Positions 35,985 through 46,929 of a stretch of DNA of 64,000 nt are shown here, in pieces. The notes beneath the pieces were generated by a model, which was given only the letters and a program-made list of their open reading frames with translations, ran no database searches and had not been told where the DNA came from. Source of the stretch: Arvicola amphibius (lineage: Eukaryota > Chordata > Mammalia > Rodentia > Cricetidae); NCBI RefSeq assembly GCF_903992535.2, contig NC_052052.2, positions 16,202,652 to 16,266,651 of the forward strand, in the 5' to 3' direction. Both the position numbers and the translations under genes were made by a program. Each line of letters begins with the position of its first letter. Position 1 is the first letter of the stretch.

Positions 35985-36090
35985 CAGCTGGGTGTGGTGG
36001 TGGCACATGCCTACAGTCCCAACACTCAGGAAGCAGGTGCATTACTAGTTTGAGACAAGCTGGGCTAAGACTAAGAGAACATGCCTTTTA
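35985..36090 (+). mobile_element. Old B1-like SINE
   Basis: GCTGGGTGTGGTGGTGGCAC and TACAGTCCCAACACTCAGG. Confidence 0.7.
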
Positions 36091-36194
36091 AAAAAATGAT
36101 GCCCGTCATGGCCAATGCACACTGATAGACAAACGCTGAAGCAGACGTAACTGGAGGATCACGATTCTGAGGTTAGCCTCGACTACCCTTTGGG

Positions 36195-36265
36195 GCTGGG
36201 GCTAGAACTCCGTGGGTAGAGTGTTTGTCTAGAATGCCCAGTGCTCTGGCTCGAATCACACTGGC
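36195..36265 (+). mobile_element. ID SINE
   Basis: GGGGCTAGAACTCCGTGGGT through CCAGTGCTCTGGCTCGAATC. Confidence 0.65.
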
Positions 36266-36349
36266 ACCACATAGACTGATGTGGTAAACACGCACCTGTC
36301 ATTCCAGCACTCAGGAAGTAGAGACAGGAAAAGCAGAAATTCAAATTTA

Positions 36350-36490
36350 AAGCTGGGCATTGTGGCCAATGCCTTTAATCCCAGCACTTGGGAAGCAGAG
36401 GCAGGTGGATCTCTGTGAGTTTGAGGCCAGCTTGATCTAGATAGTGAGTTCCAGGACAGCCAGAGCTACGTAGTGAAAACCTGCCCAAAA
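36350..36490 (+). mobile_element. B1 SINE
   Basis: AGCTGGGCATTGTGGCCAAT through AAACCTGCCC. Confidence 0.92.
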
Positions 36491-36503
36491 AAATTCAAGT
36501 TCA

Positions 36504-36715
36504 GGACTGGAGAGATTGCTCAGTGGTTAGAGCATTTTGCAGAGGACCCAGGTTCAGCTCCCAGCACCCACATGGCAGCTCATAACAATCTGTAACTCCA
36601 GTTCCAGAGGATCTAATGCCCTTTTCTGGTCTTTGCAGGCACCAGGCACTTACATACATGGTACATACACACACGTAAGCAAAACATTCATTCACATAAA
36701 AAAATTAATAAATAA
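36504..36715 (+). mobile_element. B3 SINE
   Basis: GGACTGGAGAGATTGCTCAG through an ATAAAAAAATTAATAAATAA tail. Confidence 0.9.
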
Positions 36716-36724
36716 TTTTTTGTG

Positions 36725-36855
36725 TTGTTTTGGGGTTTTTTGATACAGGATTTCTCTGTGTAGTCATGACTGTCCTGGAACTTGATCTGTAAACCAGGCT
36801 AGCCTGGAACTCAGATAACTGTTCACCTCTGCCCCCAGAGTGCTGGGATTGAAAA
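36725..36855 (-). mobile_element. B1 SINE, reverse
   Basis: GGATTTCTCTGTGTAGTCAT and AGAGTGCTGGGATTGAAAAT; the head is truncated. Confidence 0.85.
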
Positions 36856-37169
36856 TAAAGTTTTTAAATTAAAATTAAGGTCATCCTCAGTAACATAGTG
36901 AGTTTGATGTCATTCTGGGCTACAAAACACCCTGTCTTTAAAATAAATAAATAAATAAAATGTCCTATTTGTTTCTTAGTTATTTCTGGCCATGAGAACC
37001 CAGGCATGTTTGTGGAACTCAGGTTGTGATGCCACAAACCCATTTCCCAGCTCATAGGAGTTTACTAAAGCCTGGATGTTTACTAAAGATGGATATGTAT
37101 TAGGCTGTCCCTTCATCCGTGAAATGAGAATAATTACACGGTCCTGGTGTTATTTGTTTAATCTGGATT

Positions 37170-37245
37170 TGACAAGCCAGCTCAGTGATAGAGCACTTGC
37201 CTAGCTAGCACAAAGACCTGGGTTCAGTTCCTAGCACCAAAAGCT
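37170..37245 (+). mobile_element. ID SINE
   Basis: CCAGCTCAGTGATAGAGCAC and CCTGGGTTCAGTTCCTAGCA match the ID core closely. Confidence 0.8.
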
Positions 37246-37499
37246 TAATTCATCTCTTAAATGTGGTAAGTCCAGCAGAGTGATACATGCCTGTAATGTC
37301 AACACTTGGGAAGGACTGTTTGTGTCTCGCCTGGGCCACACAGCGAGATGCTGTTCCAGGAAATCAGCAAGCAAAATAAGTGTGATATTACATAGAAAAC
37401 ACCAGGCACAGCGTGGTTATAATTCTTATTTTCAAAATGACCACTGTCAGTGATATCGCCAGCTTCTAACATCACATCCTTGTGATGATTCACCCAGTC

Positions 37500-37630
37500 A
37501 CCAGATGTGTGGTAGAGGCCGGTAATCTCAGGAGTTCAAGGCCAGACTGGGCCAAATGACATCGTTAAGACCCTGTCTCAAAAAAGAAAAGCGAGAGAGC
37601 GAAGAGAGGAGATGAGAAGAGAAGAGAAAA
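37500..37630 (+). mobile_element. B1 3' fragment with GA-rich tail
   Basis: GGAGTTCAAGGCCAGACTGG and GACCCTGTCTCAAAAAAGAA, then an AGAGAAGAG-type tail. Confidence 0.65.
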
Positions 37631-37639
37631 AACCCATCC

Positions 37640-38295
37640 GATCATTTCACAGGGGAAGACCTCAAGGGGTTGACATAAGGAAGAGGTTTACTGAAAGTGG
37701 CCTTTAGAACAGGAACCAGTTCCCCAATCATCAGACCCCAGGTGGATTCTGCAGGCCCCAGGGCATCAGTCTTGGCACTCCTCCCGGTTGGCAGCTGCAA
37801 GTTCTCTCTGCAGGTTCTTGCAGCAGAGTGACCTGTTTCTGCTCTATGCCTACTCACAGAGAGATGGATATGTATTAGGCCGCCCTTGGCTGCCCCCTGG
37901 TCTTCCAAAAGAACCACAGCAAGGCCCCAGGCATTTCCAAAACACCAGCCTGTGGGAAGAGGGGAAGGGCTTTGGACTTCTGATTAATTTCCTGTGTTGC
38001 CGATAGACAAATAAATGTCCTGAAATGCCTGGGCTAGTCCCCAGGGGCCCCTAAAAACTGTGGTTTATTTTTAGAACTAGGAGATTCAAAACTGCTACTT
38101 TCCATAAAAAGTAAGCATGATCACAGAATTGTTTCAGACACAGAGAGGGCCTTTCCTGTGCCCCTCTATCTGCTAACGCTGACTTAAGACACTGCTAATA
38201 TTCACTCAGAAAGGAGAAGCACAAACAGGGGAGGGTCTGGAGGTCTCTGAAATATGTATGACCCCATCAATCACTAGCTAATTTGAGGCAAAACT
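37640..38295. other. Low-repeat non-coding block
   Basis: No repeat or gene was recognised. A 19-mer at 37,862-37,880 repeats one at 37,087-37,105. Confidence 0.45.
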
Positions 38296-38299
38296 TTGG

Positions 38300-38455
38300 A
38301 ATGAGACAGTTCAGGAGTCAAATTATAACGCCACCAGTTATTGGTTGTGAAACCTCAGACTTGCGAATCTCTGCACCCCAGTTTCTCATCTGCAAAATGA
38401 AAATGATAATAGTACCTACCTCCCACCATGGCTGTTACGGATTGAATGAAATAGT
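38300..38455 (+). mobile_element. MIR SINE, ancient
   Basis: CCCAGTTTCTCATCTGCAAA and AATAGTACCTACCTCCC are close to the MIR core. Confidence 0.85.
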
Positions 38456-38508
38456 GTGTGGAAGAACTCAAAAGTTCAGTGTTCAGTTCATGCCTGAAAA
38501 TGGTGGTC

Positions 38509-38545
38509 GGGGGTGTGTGTGTATGTGCGCGCGCGCACACACACA
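38509..38545. repeat. GT/GC/AC alternating purine-pyrimidine run
   Basis: GT repeats pass through GCGCGCGCGC to AC repeats, centred on the self-complementary TGTGCGCGCGCGCACA. Confidence 0.95.
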
Positions 38546-38554
38546 CTCATGAAT

Positions 38555-38628
38555 GTTATTGGGAACAGAACCCAGGGCTTCATGCATGCTAGGCAAGGGC
38601 TCTATTATTGAGCTACATCCCTAGCCTG
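38555..38628 (-). mobile_element. ID-like SINE, reverse
   Basis: CAGAACCCAGGGCTTCATGC through TTGAGCTACATCCCTAGCC. Confidence 0.7.
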
Positions 38629-38639
38629 CTGCTACTATG

Positions 38640-40130
38640 CCACCATGTCCTTCCAATAAATCTCCCATGTACTGGCCTCTGGGCTGGAAAGACCCAACTA
38701 CAGTCCTGCCCTTGAGGAACCCTTAGTGGAATGAACAGGGTGGGTTTCAATGAATAGGCGGGGTAAGATGTCTGATGAGTGTTCTCAACTACGAATCACA
38801 AGTCATGGAATCGCAGGTGTACGTGAGGCCTGCACTTTATAGTATATGCTTAGTCTACATATAGGGGAAAATCGCAAGGCAAGAAGAAAACACTAGAAGG
38901 ACTTTCACCCCTGTTTTCATTCTTTTGCTTTTCCTGTGTGCATGTAGGAACTTTCCAAAAAAGACCCAACTAAATGCCAAGAGGGAGGAAAGTGGGTGAA
39001 AAATACAGCAGCAAGACATATCTGTAGAGAGGATCTGTGCCAGGTGTGTATAGTGTCACAGAAAGTCTCAAAGGTAACTGGGTGTGGTATCACACGCCTA
39101 TAATTCCAGCACTCCAGAGGCAAAGGCAGGAGGATCAACTCAAAGCCAGACTAGCTACAAAAGACCCCTACCCTAAAACAAAGAAATAAAAGGTTCTGCA
39201 AACCCCATCTCATTTTCTGTGGGGTTCCAATAAACATTTCTAAAGATGGAATTCTTTGCCCAAGACCCAAGATCCCAGCAACCATATATTCATTCATTCA
39301 CAATAAAAGCTTCAACCCAGAGAAAAACTAAGATTTGAATTCTAGGAGCTGGGGTCACACCTCCACGATAGAACACATACTGAGCCTTTGCAAGGCCTGC
39401 CTGGGATTTGATGCATGACAGACATACAAGTGTTGGGGGGGTGGGTGTGCATGGCTAGGGAAGGGCACAAATCCTCAGCTTACCGCTTACCAACTTCAGT
39501 CTCAACTCAGTCCATCCATTCAAATATGAGTCCCTTCTGGAAACATCCTCAAAGGCACACCCAGGAAAGATCTGGGCCTCCAGTACCCCAGACACACTGA
39601 CACACAAAAATTACCCCTTACACTGTGGGGTGTCCCTTCCTCCCTCCCAAAGAACAGCGACGGTCAGCGCTTGTGTCTGGTGTGCCTAAACCTGCACTTT
39701 CGTTTTCCCTCAGTGTTATCTTCCTGCCATTTAATTTTTTTTTTACAAGCAGCACGTATTCCTCTGTCATCAGAAAATAAGGCAATAAAAGCATATATAA
39801 AAAGAATGTTATCCAAGCTAGAGTTGGCTCACCTTTGTTGGTCCACAAACAGTAAATTATAACGCAATAATGAATGGGGCCGGGATCAAAGTCTCACAGG
39901 AATCGTGGAAAGTGAGAGTGGAGAGGAATAAAATCACCCTCCATATGCGCCAGCCTCCAAATCGCATGGTTTATGTCCTCATGTCCCAGGGCCCCCACTG
40001 CTACACCCATTTCACTCATTGTTCTACCTACGAGCATCTTATGGACCCTTTTCGCATAAACTAAGAATCGCCATGCCTGGTGAGGGCTCTGGCCCCACTA
40101 TCTCACAAGGCTATAGGAAGCCTTAATTGC
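38640..40130. other. Mostly unique intergenic or intronic sequence
   Basis: A weak L2-like piece may lie at 38,690-38,800 and a B1-like piece at 39,060-39,180 (ATAATTCCAGCACTCCAG). Nothing coding was recognised. Confidence 0.45.
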
Positions 40131-40139
40131 TCTTTTTAG

Positions 40140-40250
40140 GAAAACAAGGCTTAGAGGTAGAGCAAGTCAGAGAGGCAGAGTTAGTTATCTAAAGATCACA
40201 CATTTACTTGGACCAAAACCAAGAGCAGAGCTAAACCAATGGCAGGGTCC
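40140..40250 (-). mobile_element. MIR SINE, reverse
   Basis: AGAGCAAGTCAGAGAGGCAG and ATCTAAAGATCACACATTTA are MIR-like. Confidence 0.5.
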
Positions 40251-40254
40251 TTGA

Positions 40255-40330
40255 GGTTGAGGACGTAGCTCCACGGTACACGGCTAGTGTGCACGAGGTT
40301 TGGAATCCATCCTCAGCACAACGCTCCGCC
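40255..40330 (+). mobile_element. ID-like SINE
   Basis: GAGGACGTAGCTCCACGGTA and TTTGGAATCCATCCTCAGCA. Confidence 0.6.
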
Positions 40331-40974
40331 TCCAAACAGGCAGGAGAGCTTGAAAAAGTCACTAAATTCTTCATCATTTCCCCTCCACCTCCTTAGGATA
40401 AAAACATACAACGACACTTTATGCAAATTAAGTACTCTGTATGTTGGGGTGGAAAAGAAATCCATTATCCCAGCCCTCTAGGGACTGGGTGTCACTCATC
40501 TCTGGCTCTCCCGCTGCCCTCCTCCACCAGCGTTTATCTCCAGGGCTGTTTAACCCCTGTTAGCACATACTTACGACCATCTTCCTTGCACAAACCCGTT
40601 TCATTCCCCTCCCCACCCAGTCTGGGACCTCCCTGAAGACAGGAACGATGCTGATCCATCCCTGGTGCCTTTCTACCCTTAATGCAGCATCTGGCTCGCA
40701 CGTCTCCATTCCTTCGCTCTTTATTTCACAACAAATGGCTGAGCGTTTAAAAATGTGTCAAGGCTTCACAGTCTGCCCTTTAGCAAAAGTCCCTATCTTC
40801 CTGAACTTTGGGACTTCTGAGGTGGAGAGAGGAGGAGGCAAGGAATACAATTGTTTAATGATATTAGCACTAAGTATCACACAAGGAATCAGGCCATATG
40901 CTATGAGGGATAGAGGGACACCAAGTGGGGACTCAACGGAGTCTTGGAGAGCTGGAAGACTCCTTTAAGAGGAC

Positions 40975-41110
40975 ATGGGTTGGAAGCGCAGAGAAGTTAA
41001 GGAACCTACTTGAGATCACACAGCCGGTAAGGGGGAAAGCTGGGGCATAAGCTGGAGAATGACTGATTCCAATGACAGTGCTATACTAGAAAGCACCGCC
41101 CTTTTATGTC
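40975..41110 (-). mobile_element. MIR SINE, reverse
   Basis: GAGATCACACAGCCGGTAAG is the reversed MIR core. Confidence 0.75.
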
Positions 41111-41309
41111 CTCCATTTTTTTGTTCTTCCTTGTAATTAGTGAAAAAGGGATCGTGGTCTGTCCATCACAGTAGCCTCCAGGTCCAGAACTGTTTTTGAG
41201 GTCTCCGCCATCAAGAAACTAAACCTCTGGGCGCCAAGAACAAAGTTAAGACTCGAAAAGACAGACGGAGTCTAACGCCTGCAGGTCCAGCAATTTCCTA
41301 GCGGTGTTA

Positions 41310-41800
41310 CGGACCACTCACCTACACACCCTCAGCATGTCGCCCCCTCCACGAGAGCACCGGGCCGGAGCCCGCCCTACCAGCGTCCCGGCAGGCGCAG
41401 TGGCGCCTGCAGGATCCCGGCCACGCGGCTGCCGCACTGGCGCAGGGCTGGGGCTGCGGCAAGGGCGCGCAGCGGTGGTGACAGCTCGCTGCAGCCTGGG
41501 ACGCCGCGCTGCAGCAGCTCCGGCTTTTCCCACCCACGGGCAGGGCGTTCCCGCCAGCCAGCTTCCTGCAGCCGAAGGCCGGGGCGGAGGGCCCCGGGGC
41601 CTGGCAGGCCGGGTTCCTGGCTTTCTCTGCGTTTCCTGAGCCGGACGACCGGGGGATGGGACCCGCGGCGCAAAGCTCCTTCCCCGGAACGAGGCCAGGA
41701 AGCCGCGTCCTTGTGAACTCCGGGTCCTCCTCTGCCGGGAACGCGCCGGGAGGGGGGTGGTGTGCGGTGACAGTCCTTGCACCGGGGCGGGAGGCCACAC
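41310..41800 (-). promoter_or_regulatory. Second CpG island; candidate alternative first exon ending in a strong donor
   Basis: About 490 bases are GC-rich with dense CpG, flanked by ordinary DNA. On the minus strand the island ends with GTAG/GTGAGTGG, the exon side ending at 41,322, a near-consensus splice donor. That makes a leftward first exon plausible, for example a distal LUZP1 5' UTR exon. Open frames on both strands through it have the composition bias of CpG islands and are not taken as genes. Confidence 0.5.
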
Positions 41801-41994
41801 ACTTATCCCAAGGAGGCAGGGCCCACAGTGCGGCCAGATTCCAACCTTCTGATGTCAGCCTGTTAACTCCATCCTTCGGATGAGAACACCGAGGCTGACA
41901 AACGAAGGGCAAGCGCCAGGTTGCGCGTGAGATCCGAGAACAATTTATAGGATGCACTCTACCTCAAGTCGTCCAGTTTATCACAATAGACTTT

Positions 41995-42120
41995 ACCCAC
42001 TGGGCCAGGAATCGGACAACCAGAGGTCACGTGGGCTCTTCATCACAGGGCTGGCTAGGAATTTGACTTCAGGCTCCCGTTTCCAGACCTCAGGCCTTTC
42101 CATTCATTACACTGCCTCCT
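41995..42120 (-). mobile_element. MIR SINE, reverse
   Basis: GGAATTTGACTTCAGGCTCC and TTCATTACACTGCCTCCT. Confidence 0.55.
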
Positions 42121-42436
42121 CGCTCTAGTTCAGTAACCCAGAAAGCTGGGACCTTATGTCATTTCTTAGGAGTTCACAGAACTCGGCACAAAGCAGTTAA
42201 CTCGAAGAAGATTCTGGACCCTGGCATCCAAGCTAAAACTTGGGGCATGAGTCTGACTCTTTCCACAACCTTAAGAACTAGTGAAAATTCAACCGCTCGG
42301 ACTTTTTTCTGATCATGGTGTTCTCCATATTTCCTTTCCTTGTGGCCAAAGTCTGGTTTAAACGGCAAATGTAAAGTCGGGAGATGGCTCGTCCTTAAAA
42401 TGTCTGCCACGCAATCAGAAGGAGCTGACTTTCTCA

Positions 42437-42523
42437 CTTTAGTACCGACAAAAAAAAAAAAAAAAAAGTGGGTGTGGCCTATAGTTCCAGGATAGCCAGG
42501 GCTACACAGAGAAAACCTGTCTC

Positions 42524-42586
<63 letters not shown>

Positions 42587-42612
42587 AGGAAGGAAGGAAG
42601 GAAGGAAGGAAA
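42437..42612 (+). mobile_element. B1 3' fragment with (GAAA)n-(GGAA)n tail
   Basis: CAGCCAGGGCTACACAGAG-like sequence ends CTGTCTCA, then about fifteen GAAA units and six GGAA units extend to 42,610. Confidence 0.85.
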
Positions 42613-42972
42613 AAACACAAACAACAACAAAAAGCTGGGTGTGACTACCCAAGCTATCCGGCTATCACTAGGAGGTAGAGACAAACAGATTCCTGGGCTC
42701 ATTGGCTGATCCCATTAGCTAAACCAATGAGCTTCAGTCTCATTGAGACCCTATCTCTAAAAGTACAGGTAGTGAGTGACTGAGGAGGGATGTTGGCTTT
42801 TGGCCTCCATATGTATGTGCACACAACAAACACAATTTTTAAAAATTGCAAATGCTGCGTGCATATGTGTGTGTCAGAGAGGCTACAATGTACACACGCT
42901 ATGGAGGCCGGAGGTCAACATCCTCAATTGCTCCACGTTATTTTTATCTTAAGATTCGTTTTGTTTTTTAAG

Positions 42973-42975
<3 letters not shown>

Positions 42976-43015
<40 letters not shown>

Positions 43016-43028
43016 CGCGCGCGCGCGC
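42976..43028. repeat. (GT)n(GC)n alternating run
   Basis: About 15 GT units pass directly into about 11 GC units, a Z-DNA-prone sequence. Confidence 0.97.
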
Positions 43029-43190
43029 ATGGCCTGAGTGCAGGTGTTTTTGGAAGCCAGGAGAGGGCGTCAGATCCCCTGGAGCTTTAATTACAGATTT
43101 TTGTGAGCTGCCATGTGGGCACTGGGAACCGAACCCAGGTCCTCCTCAGGAGCAGCCAGAGCTCTAACCACCGAACTGGCTCTCCAAGCT
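43029..43190 (-). mobile_element. B3 SINE, reverse
   Basis: CCCCTGGAGCTTTAATTACA through CCGAACTGGCTCTCCAAGC. Confidence 0.85.
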
Positions 43191-43199
43191 CTCCTCTTC

Positions 43200-43775
43200 C
43201 CCCCTCCTTCCTTCAAGACAGGCTCTTTCACGACCCTAGCGCTCACTGAATCAAATAGGCTGGCTGGCCAATGAGCTCCGAAGACTCGTTTCCCCAGTAC
43301 CAAGATTGCAGTGACGCAAACTTTTACCTTGCAAGCTTTCTACTCAGCCCTAAATGCTCCCCTTTACCCATGGTTCCTTGCAAGCAAGGCAAGCCCAGTT
43401 TCCTTTTTGTGGCCAGTCTGCATCCATATAGACATGAACTGGACGTGTGTCAGCTATTCAGTACAGATGCCTCCCCTCCATGCGTTGAGCTGTTTCAGAG
43501 AAAAGCAGCCCAGACTACATTTTTCCAGCCCTTCTTGCAATTACTATGTGACTCCTTTCTACCAATGGGACGGTGGCAAGGATGACGTGGCACCACATTC
43601 AGGCCAACGTGGTTAAAGAAGTATGCATGTGCGCTCCCATCTGTCATTTCGATGCCAACACCAGGGTGACCTTGGAAGCCACATATTGAATGTGGCAGAG
43701 CCTAAGTCGATCTGAGTTTTACTCTATCCCGACCCTGGCCAGGGAATACGTTGGAAGACCTTCGTTTTTCTCTAC
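43200..43775. other. Low-repeat intergenic sequence
   Basis: A B1-like scrap lies at 43,205-43,320. Two overlapping plus-strand frames at 43,271-43,616 read the same bases differently and neither is recognisable. Confidence 0.4.
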
Positions 43776-43779
43776 CTTT

Positions 43780-44095
43780 GTATGTGTGTGTATGTGTGTG
43801 TGATGTGTTCACATGTGTACAGACACAAGTGAGTGGGAAGTGCATGTGTGGGTGTTCACATAGGGCCCTGAGACTGTCATCATGTATCTTTCTCCATCAC
43901 TCTCCACCTTCAGTACTGAGGTAGGGTCCCCCACTGAACCCAAGGCTCACTGGTTTTGCTACTCTAACTCTCTGGCTTGCTCCAGAGATCCCATCTCCAC
44001 TTCCATCCCTGGGAGTCTAGGTGGGATGGGCTTGGGGAGGATCCAAACTCTGTTCCTCAGGCATGTGACAAGCGCTTTACCCACTGAGCAGCTGG
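43780..44095 (-). mobile_element. B4 SINE, reverse, with extended middle
   Basis: A GT-rich tail leads through CTGAACCCAAGGCTCACTGG to GCGCTTTACCCACTGAGCA. Confidence 0.7.
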
Positions 44096-44119
44096 AAAAG
44101 ACTTCCTTTTAGTTAGGCA

Positions 44120-44680
44120 CCGAGATGTCGGGGCTGCTCTGTGTCTCTGGCGTAATTTCATGAATGCAGAGTTAACATGGTGTCACCGTTCTAGCCACTG
44201 GAAGCTGTTTGGAGACACTCATCCTGCAGACTGTGACGGGCTGCCTCAGCCAGTCAGAAGGTCTCTATTCATCTCATAAATGTCTTATGCCCTGCTGATT
44301 CCAAAAAGGGTTTGGAGGTGGTTTCCGCTGCAGCCTAAAGACCATTTGATCAATAATTAAAGAGTAGAAATCAAGGAGTAATGAAAGCCTGGGCAGAAAG
44401 CCAGAGGAGAAGGAAGGAAGAAGCATGAAAATCTGACTACAGAGGCAAGGTGATGGAAAGTTTTCTAAGGACAGAGACTGTGGTATAACCCAAACCATGG
44501 CTCGGAGTTTCCTGGCAGTCAAAGCAAAGAAGGAAACAGGATGTGCTTCAAATTGTATAGGAAGTAGTAAACGTGATTAAGTGCACAGACCCTGGAGACA
44601 ATGTTATGTTAATTAACTAGCTTTTTTCCCCCTGGTGCTGAAGATTGAATTTAGAGCCAGACAAGTTCCCCATCATTAAG
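44120..44680. other. Low-repeat intergenic sequence
   Basis: I recognise no gene or repeat in this interval. Confidence 0.4.
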
Positions 44681-44689
44681 CTATGTTAT

Positions 44690-44830
44690 TTTAAAACCCA
44701 ACTCTTCTACTTACTAGTCACATGACCCTAAGCCATTCTGGAACTTCTCTGTTCTCTGGGGGCATTTGGGGAGATTAAAGAAGCCCAGCAAACGGTGTGG
44801 GGGCTCTTACAGCAGGCCTGGTACGAGGAG
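44690..44830 (+). mobile_element. MIR SINE, ancient
   Basis: CTTACTAGTCACATGACCC is the MIR core. Confidence 0.7.
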
Positions 44831-44869
44831 AATCGTGCATGAGAATTCACTACGTGGTTGGTAACATGC

Positions 44870-44897
44870 ATCTGACGCATGCGTCTGACGCATGCAT
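44870..44897. repeat. Short tandem of TCTGACGCATGC with embedded palindrome
   Basis: Two adjacent copies at 44,871 and 44,884; GACGCATGCGTC (44,874-44,885) is self-complementary. Confidence 0.9.
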
Positions 44898-45214
44898 GTG
44901 AGGCTCTGGGTTCCATTTCCAGGGCCTCTCCCTCCCTAAAGAAGTTTTGCTTCGATTTGACTGGAAGAATCCAGGCCAGCGATTTGAGAGACGCTCACAT
45001 TTCCCTGAACTAAATTCTCCCTGGCAGATGCCACACAAATATAGTGGTTGGTACTGCCAAGCTGACAGTTGTACCTTGTGTTGAGTGTGTCCCTTAGTGG
45101 CTTGTGGCCCAGTTCTGCTTACTGGATAATTCTAGGTACTGGGGGAACCATGAGCTCTAAGTGCACTAACCTATCCATAGGCCAAGCAAATGTAGATTCT
45201 TATACATGTGTTGA

Positions 45215-45340
45215 CTTGTTCCAGCCTTGGTTTCCCCACCCATACAATGGGTGAATAACAAGTAGGACCTACCTACCTACCTCACACAGCAGCCAAGAAG
45301 ACACCTGAAAGAGTGTACACATATAAAGGGCTACGTGTTA
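45215..45340 (+). mobile_element. MIR SINE, ancient
   Basis: CCTTGGTTTCCCCACCCATA and the TAACAAGTAGGACCTACC block fit MIR. Confidence 0.7.
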
Positions 45341-45422
45341 CTCGGTACTTCCCTAAAAGGCCTCAGGTCCAATTTTCCAATATGCCAGAAAAAAAAGATA
45401 ATAATAATAATAACAATAATGT

Positions 45423-45680
45423 AGGTGCTGGAGAGATGTGGTTAAAAGCCCTTGGAGAGTTGGCATGAGAACCTGAGTTCAAAACCCAGCACTCATATTT
45501 TTTAAAAAATGACTGGGGTTTTCGGTTTTCAGCCTAGCTCCAGGTTCAGTGAGAGATCTTGTCTCAAAGACATAAGGCAGAGGAAACTGACAGGGACACT
45601 CAGCCAGCCCTCTGTGCAAGTACAGACATGTGTGCAGACGCTCACTCACACACTCGCACACAGGCACATACAACTTACAT
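45423..45680 (+). mobile_element. B3-like SINE, split
   Basis: GGTGCTGGAGAGATGTGGTT and GTTCAAAACCCAGCACTCAT are the head; a CA-rich tail lies near 45,640-45,680. Confidence 0.55.
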
Positions 45681-46204
45681 GCAAAAGCAAAGGGGAAAAA
45701 AAGTCAAAGAAAGCAGGGATAAATGTGAGACATTTATCGCAGTCATTGGGGTTAGAGGCCACCTTCACAGCACAAGCACCAAACAGGAACGCGAACAACA
45801 AAATAGAACAGAGGTTCTCTCCTTAGACCTGGCCCAGGAGAATCGTTCTGAATGTTTAAACAAGGGAACAGATGGAGCACCTTCTCCAGAAGGAGGCCCT
45901 GGACTGGCCAGCATTGTTTCTTTGCCTCTGGCTAGAATTCTCTTGGCCTAATTCCATGTGGTGTCAGCCTGGGGCTGACCTGGTTTGAAACCCACCCTGG
46001 CTTGCAGGCCAGAGAGCCAGAGAGCCGAGTGCCCACCTCCAGAAGCCACAGTCTCTCCGAGTGATGGACAACCTGAAAGTCCCCTTTCCTGGGTCCCCCA
46101 CCCCAGAACCACTGCATTGAGCCTACACACACTGCCTTTACCAGCCCCTAAGACAGTCTGAAAGGTTGATCCTGTCCATAACCACATTTGATTTTTTAAA
46201 TGTC

Positions 46205-46525
46205 TTATCTATTGCTATTGTGTGTGTATGTTGGGGAAGCTGCACACGTGTGGAACTTAGGGAATAACTTTGTGGACTTGGTTCTCTCCACTTTTTTGTT
46301 TTGTTTTGTTTTTCGAGACAGAGTTTCTCTGTGTGTAGCCCTAGCTGTCCTGGAACTCTCTCTGTAAACCAGGCTGGCCTTGAACTCACAGAGCTCCACC
46401 TGCCTCTGCTTCCCAAGTACTGGGATTAAAGGTGTGAGCCACCACTGCCAGGTCAGTTCTCCCCACTTTTGTGTGGGTTCTGAGGATCCAACCCAGGTCA
46501 CTAGGTACCAGCTGAGCAATCCCCA
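46205..46525 (-). mobile_element. B4 SINE, reverse, split by a B1
   Basis: GGAACTTAGGGAATAACTTT lies left and GATCCAACCCAGGTCACTAG right of the inserted B1. Confidence 0.75.
46296..46455 (-). mobile_element. B1 SINE, reverse, nested in a B4
   Basis: Flanks GTTCTCTCCACTTTT (46,281) and GTTCTCCCCACTTTT (46,456) are its target duplication. Confidence 0.95.
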
Positions 46526-46534
46526 CAGTCCCAT

Positions 46535-46640
46535 GACCACATTTCACAGATGCAGGAGCTGAGGTTTAGATTGCCAAGGTGACTTGGCTGTGGTAACACG
46601 GCCAATAATTAGCAGAGTTGGCACCTGAAAGAGAGGCGTA
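46535..46640 (-). mobile_element. MIR SINE, reverse
   Basis: CATTTCACAGATGCAGGAGC through AATTAGCAGAGTTGGCACC. Confidence 0.8.
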
Positions 46641-46929
46641 CCGCAGGTGTGTGTCCGAGCAGCCTACCCTGCCTCTCCCTCCTACCCACCACCCCCATGA
46701 TTTGGTTTTTCTCTTAGCCAGTCCCTCTCCCTCGATGTCCACTGATATCAAGAACCTCCTAGAATATATCAGGTGAAGAAATGACCTCCTTGGCCCAGGG
46801 AAGCCCCCCCTACCCTGTGAGGACTGTCACCTGACCAAGACAAACAGTTTCACTAAGGTGCCTTAGGGGCGCATGGGAAGGTCGTGGTGGCAGTATGGAA
46901 AATTAACCCCAGCTGTCATCATGCCGTCC

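Noticed and set aside
41318..41957. Frames of 141 to 211 codons on the minus strand of the second CpG island
   Set aside because: Three frames of the same DNA are open at once, a sign of few stops in GC-rich DNA; none is recognisable.
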